The notes under the pieces were generated by a model, which did no database searches, was not told the origin of the DNA, and saw only the letters and a list, made by a program, of their open reading frames with translations. Position numbers and translations under genes: made by a program. This document shows, piece by piece, positions 42,772-43,533 of a stretch of DNA of 43,533 bases (its first letter is position 1; each line of letters begins with the position of its first letter). Location: NCBI RefSeq assembly GCF_004346035.1, contig NZ_SLZN01000021.1, positions 1 through 43,533 of the forward strand, written 5' to 3'. This DNA is from Acidomonas methanolica. GTDB taxonomy: Bacteria > Pseudomonadota > Alphaproteobacteria > Acetobacterales > Acetobacteraceae.

Positions 42772-43185
42772 ATGAAGAAGGCTGATCGCGCCGGGCCGCC
42801 GGACCATCCGCTCGATGTGCCGGCCCCGCTCGCGTCAACCGGCGGGAAGAAGGAAAACGCGCGGGGAAAGCGGCGGCTGGCGCGGTGCGCATCGCCGAAG
42901 CGGGAGGACATGCGTGCCATTCGCGACGGCGCGCTGGGCTGCACGGTCAGCTATGTCGCTGGGAACCGTAAGGAACTTGTGGACGCCAGCGCTGATTTTC
43001 TCGAAGGGTGGCTGCATCTGATGGGGATTTGCGGCGTGGACCGGCGCGATGTGTATCGCGAACTGGATCACCGCCTGCAACTCGCGGAGTTGCTGCTGCT
43101 CCTGAACCGGGAGGATGAAGGCGCGCTGACCGAACAGGGTGGCCGACGGCGCTTCTGGCGACCGGCCACCACCAAGCTGCCTTAA
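42772..43185 (+). CDS. HisE/MazG-like small protein, function uncertain
   Basis: A 137-residue protein 31 bases after thiC. The first 45 residues are basic and probably disordered. Residues 47-110 (MRAIRDGALGCTVSYVAGNR, KELVDASADFLEGWLHLMGI, CGVDRRDVYRELDHR) resemble the second half of phosphoribosyl-ATP pyrophosphatase (HisE), where NR/DREELVxEsADLLYHLLVLL is followed by G(V/L)-x-x-(D/E)VxxEL. The EExxE metal-binding helix of HisE/MazG is replaced by LGCTVSYV, so NTP-pyrophosphatase activity is doubtful. It may be co-transcribed with thiC. Assignment is tentative. Confidence 0.5.
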   Translation: MKKADRAGPPDHPLDVPAPLASTGGKKENARGKRRLARCASPKREDMRAIRDGALGCTVSYVAGNRKELVDASADFLEGWLHLMGICGVDRRDVYRELDHRLQLAELLLLLNREDEGALTEQGGRRRFWRPATTKLP

Positions 43186-43219
43186 CAGGCGTCTTTTGTT
43201 TCTGAAGAGAAAAGGAACG

Positions 43220-43261
43220 ATGAAGCTTCCCGATACTGATCCCGGTTCCGGCTCTAACAGG
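43220..43261 (+). pseudogene. Start of a gene cut by an IS1380-family insertion
   Basis: ATG 43220 has a good SD (AAAAGGAA) and begins MKLPDTDPGSGSNR; after 14 codons the frame meets the presumed IS terminus and would read through to TAG within it. The start lies 35 bases after the HisE-like gene, as for an operon member. The original product cannot be identified from so little. It may also be a chance frame. Confidence 0.4.
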
Positions 43262-43533
43262 CCTAGCCCGGATATCTCACACGAGTAGGTGCATGGGGCT
43301 CTGAAAACGGCGAAAGTTCTTGTTGGAAAAGGAAAATCCGCGAGCGAGGCCAGAGACCCGATGCAGACAGAGTGTAGCGCAGGCCAATTGGCTTTTGGAG
43401 AGGTTTCCGGGCGTCGGATCGTAGCGGATTTCGCGGGCGGGACGATGACGTCGGACGCGGGCGCCCTGCTGCTGGGGGCGGCGGACCGGGCGATCGGTCT
43501 GACGGAGCGGTTTGCTCGCTGCTTCACGGATGC
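43262..43533 (+). mobile_element. IS1380-family insertion sequence, left end (right part outside window)
   Basis: The transposase gene at 43361 defines the element. The left terminus is probably CCTAGCCCGGATATCTCACA starting at 43262, similar in style to IS1380 ends (CC...CCCGG...). IS1380 elements usually duplicate 4 bp; CAGG at 43258-43261 would be the left copy. The exact end needs the other terminus for proof. Confidence 0.65.
43361..43533 (+). CDS. IS1380 family transposase, N-terminal part
   Basis: ATG 43361 opens MQTECSAGQLAFGEVSGRRI, then VADFAGGTMTSDAGALLLGA and ADRAIGLTERFARCFTD, and runs off the window. The block F-x-GGxxxSDAGxLLLxxxDRxxGLxxRxAxCFxD is the start of IS1380 DDE transposases, which are frequent in acetic acid bacteria. 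Only 57 codons are visible. Confidence 0.88.
   Translation, partial: MQTECSAGQLAFGEVSGRRIVADFAGGTMTSDAGALLLGAADRAIGLTERFARCFTD

Overview
The window is GC-rich chromosomal DNA that reads best as an alphaproteobacterium of the acetic acid bacteria (Acetobacteraceae). The pointers are an IS1380-type transposase, a fused IspDF, an ATP12-type F1 assembly chaperone, an O-succinylhomoserine sulfhydrylase behind a SAM-II riboswitch, and the general gene style. The genus cannot be fixed from sequence alone. Both edges are cut by insertion sequences: an IS66-family tail at the left, which has broken a tyrosine integrase next to tRNA-Leu(UAA), and an IS1380-family head at the right, which appears to have broken a small gene after about 14 codons.

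Left part (0.6-5.4 kb): a five-gene minus-strand operon encodes an ABC-like ATPase subunit in which every catalytic motif is replaced, a PotD-like periplasmic binding protein, a permease of only 147 residues, a YcgN-type cysteine-cluster protein and a YgjP-like metallopeptidase. Divergent from it are a DUF883 (YqjD/ElaB-like) protein and a small membrane protein. Middle-left (5.5-14.5 kb): a tripartite efflux system is split into a plus-strand block (DUF1656, HlyD/AaeA-type adaptor, NodT-type outer-membrane lipoprotein) and a minus-strand MarR regulator plus FUSC transporter. The MarR promoter carries a 29-bp palindrome. Between the two blocks lie a CbpA-like DnaJ protein, a 49-codon frame, a POT peptide transporter and a stand-alone POTRA protein.

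Centre (14.5-31.3 kb): periplasmic and cytosolic peroxiredoxins, a lytic transglycosylase with a SPOR domain, a Wzm/Wzt-like polysaccharide ABC exporter, Aat, two adjacent related secreted proteins, a Gly/Pro-rich secreted protein with an 11-C tract, a YhdP-like giant AsmA protein, an HD-GYP protein, and a tightly overlapping rarA - pseudouridine synthase - AsmA - ATP12 operon that uses TTG starts at stop codons.

Right (31.3-43.5 kb): ispDF, a sugar-porter MFS transporter, and metZ-apaG under a SAM-II riboswitch. Then come tRNA-Gly(CCC) and an AT-rich hexapeptide acyltransferase gene that looks recently acquired, an SLT lipoprotein, a VOC protein, an HTH protein with a C-terminal membrane anchor, pyrD, a small winged-helix-like protein, thiC under a TPP riboswitch with a downstream hairpin, and a HisE-like protein.

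Most of the window is ordinary housekeeping. The least ordinary parts are the pseudo-ABC operon, the palindromic MarR promoter with its separated efflux genes, and the mobile-element scars at the edges and beside the tRNAs. No CRISPR array, rRNA, replication origin or complete phage is visible. No stretch over 300 bases is unexplained: the 35884-36265 and 40588-40901 gaps hold riboswitches. Start positions are my choices from start codons and Shine-Dalgarno (SD) sequences.
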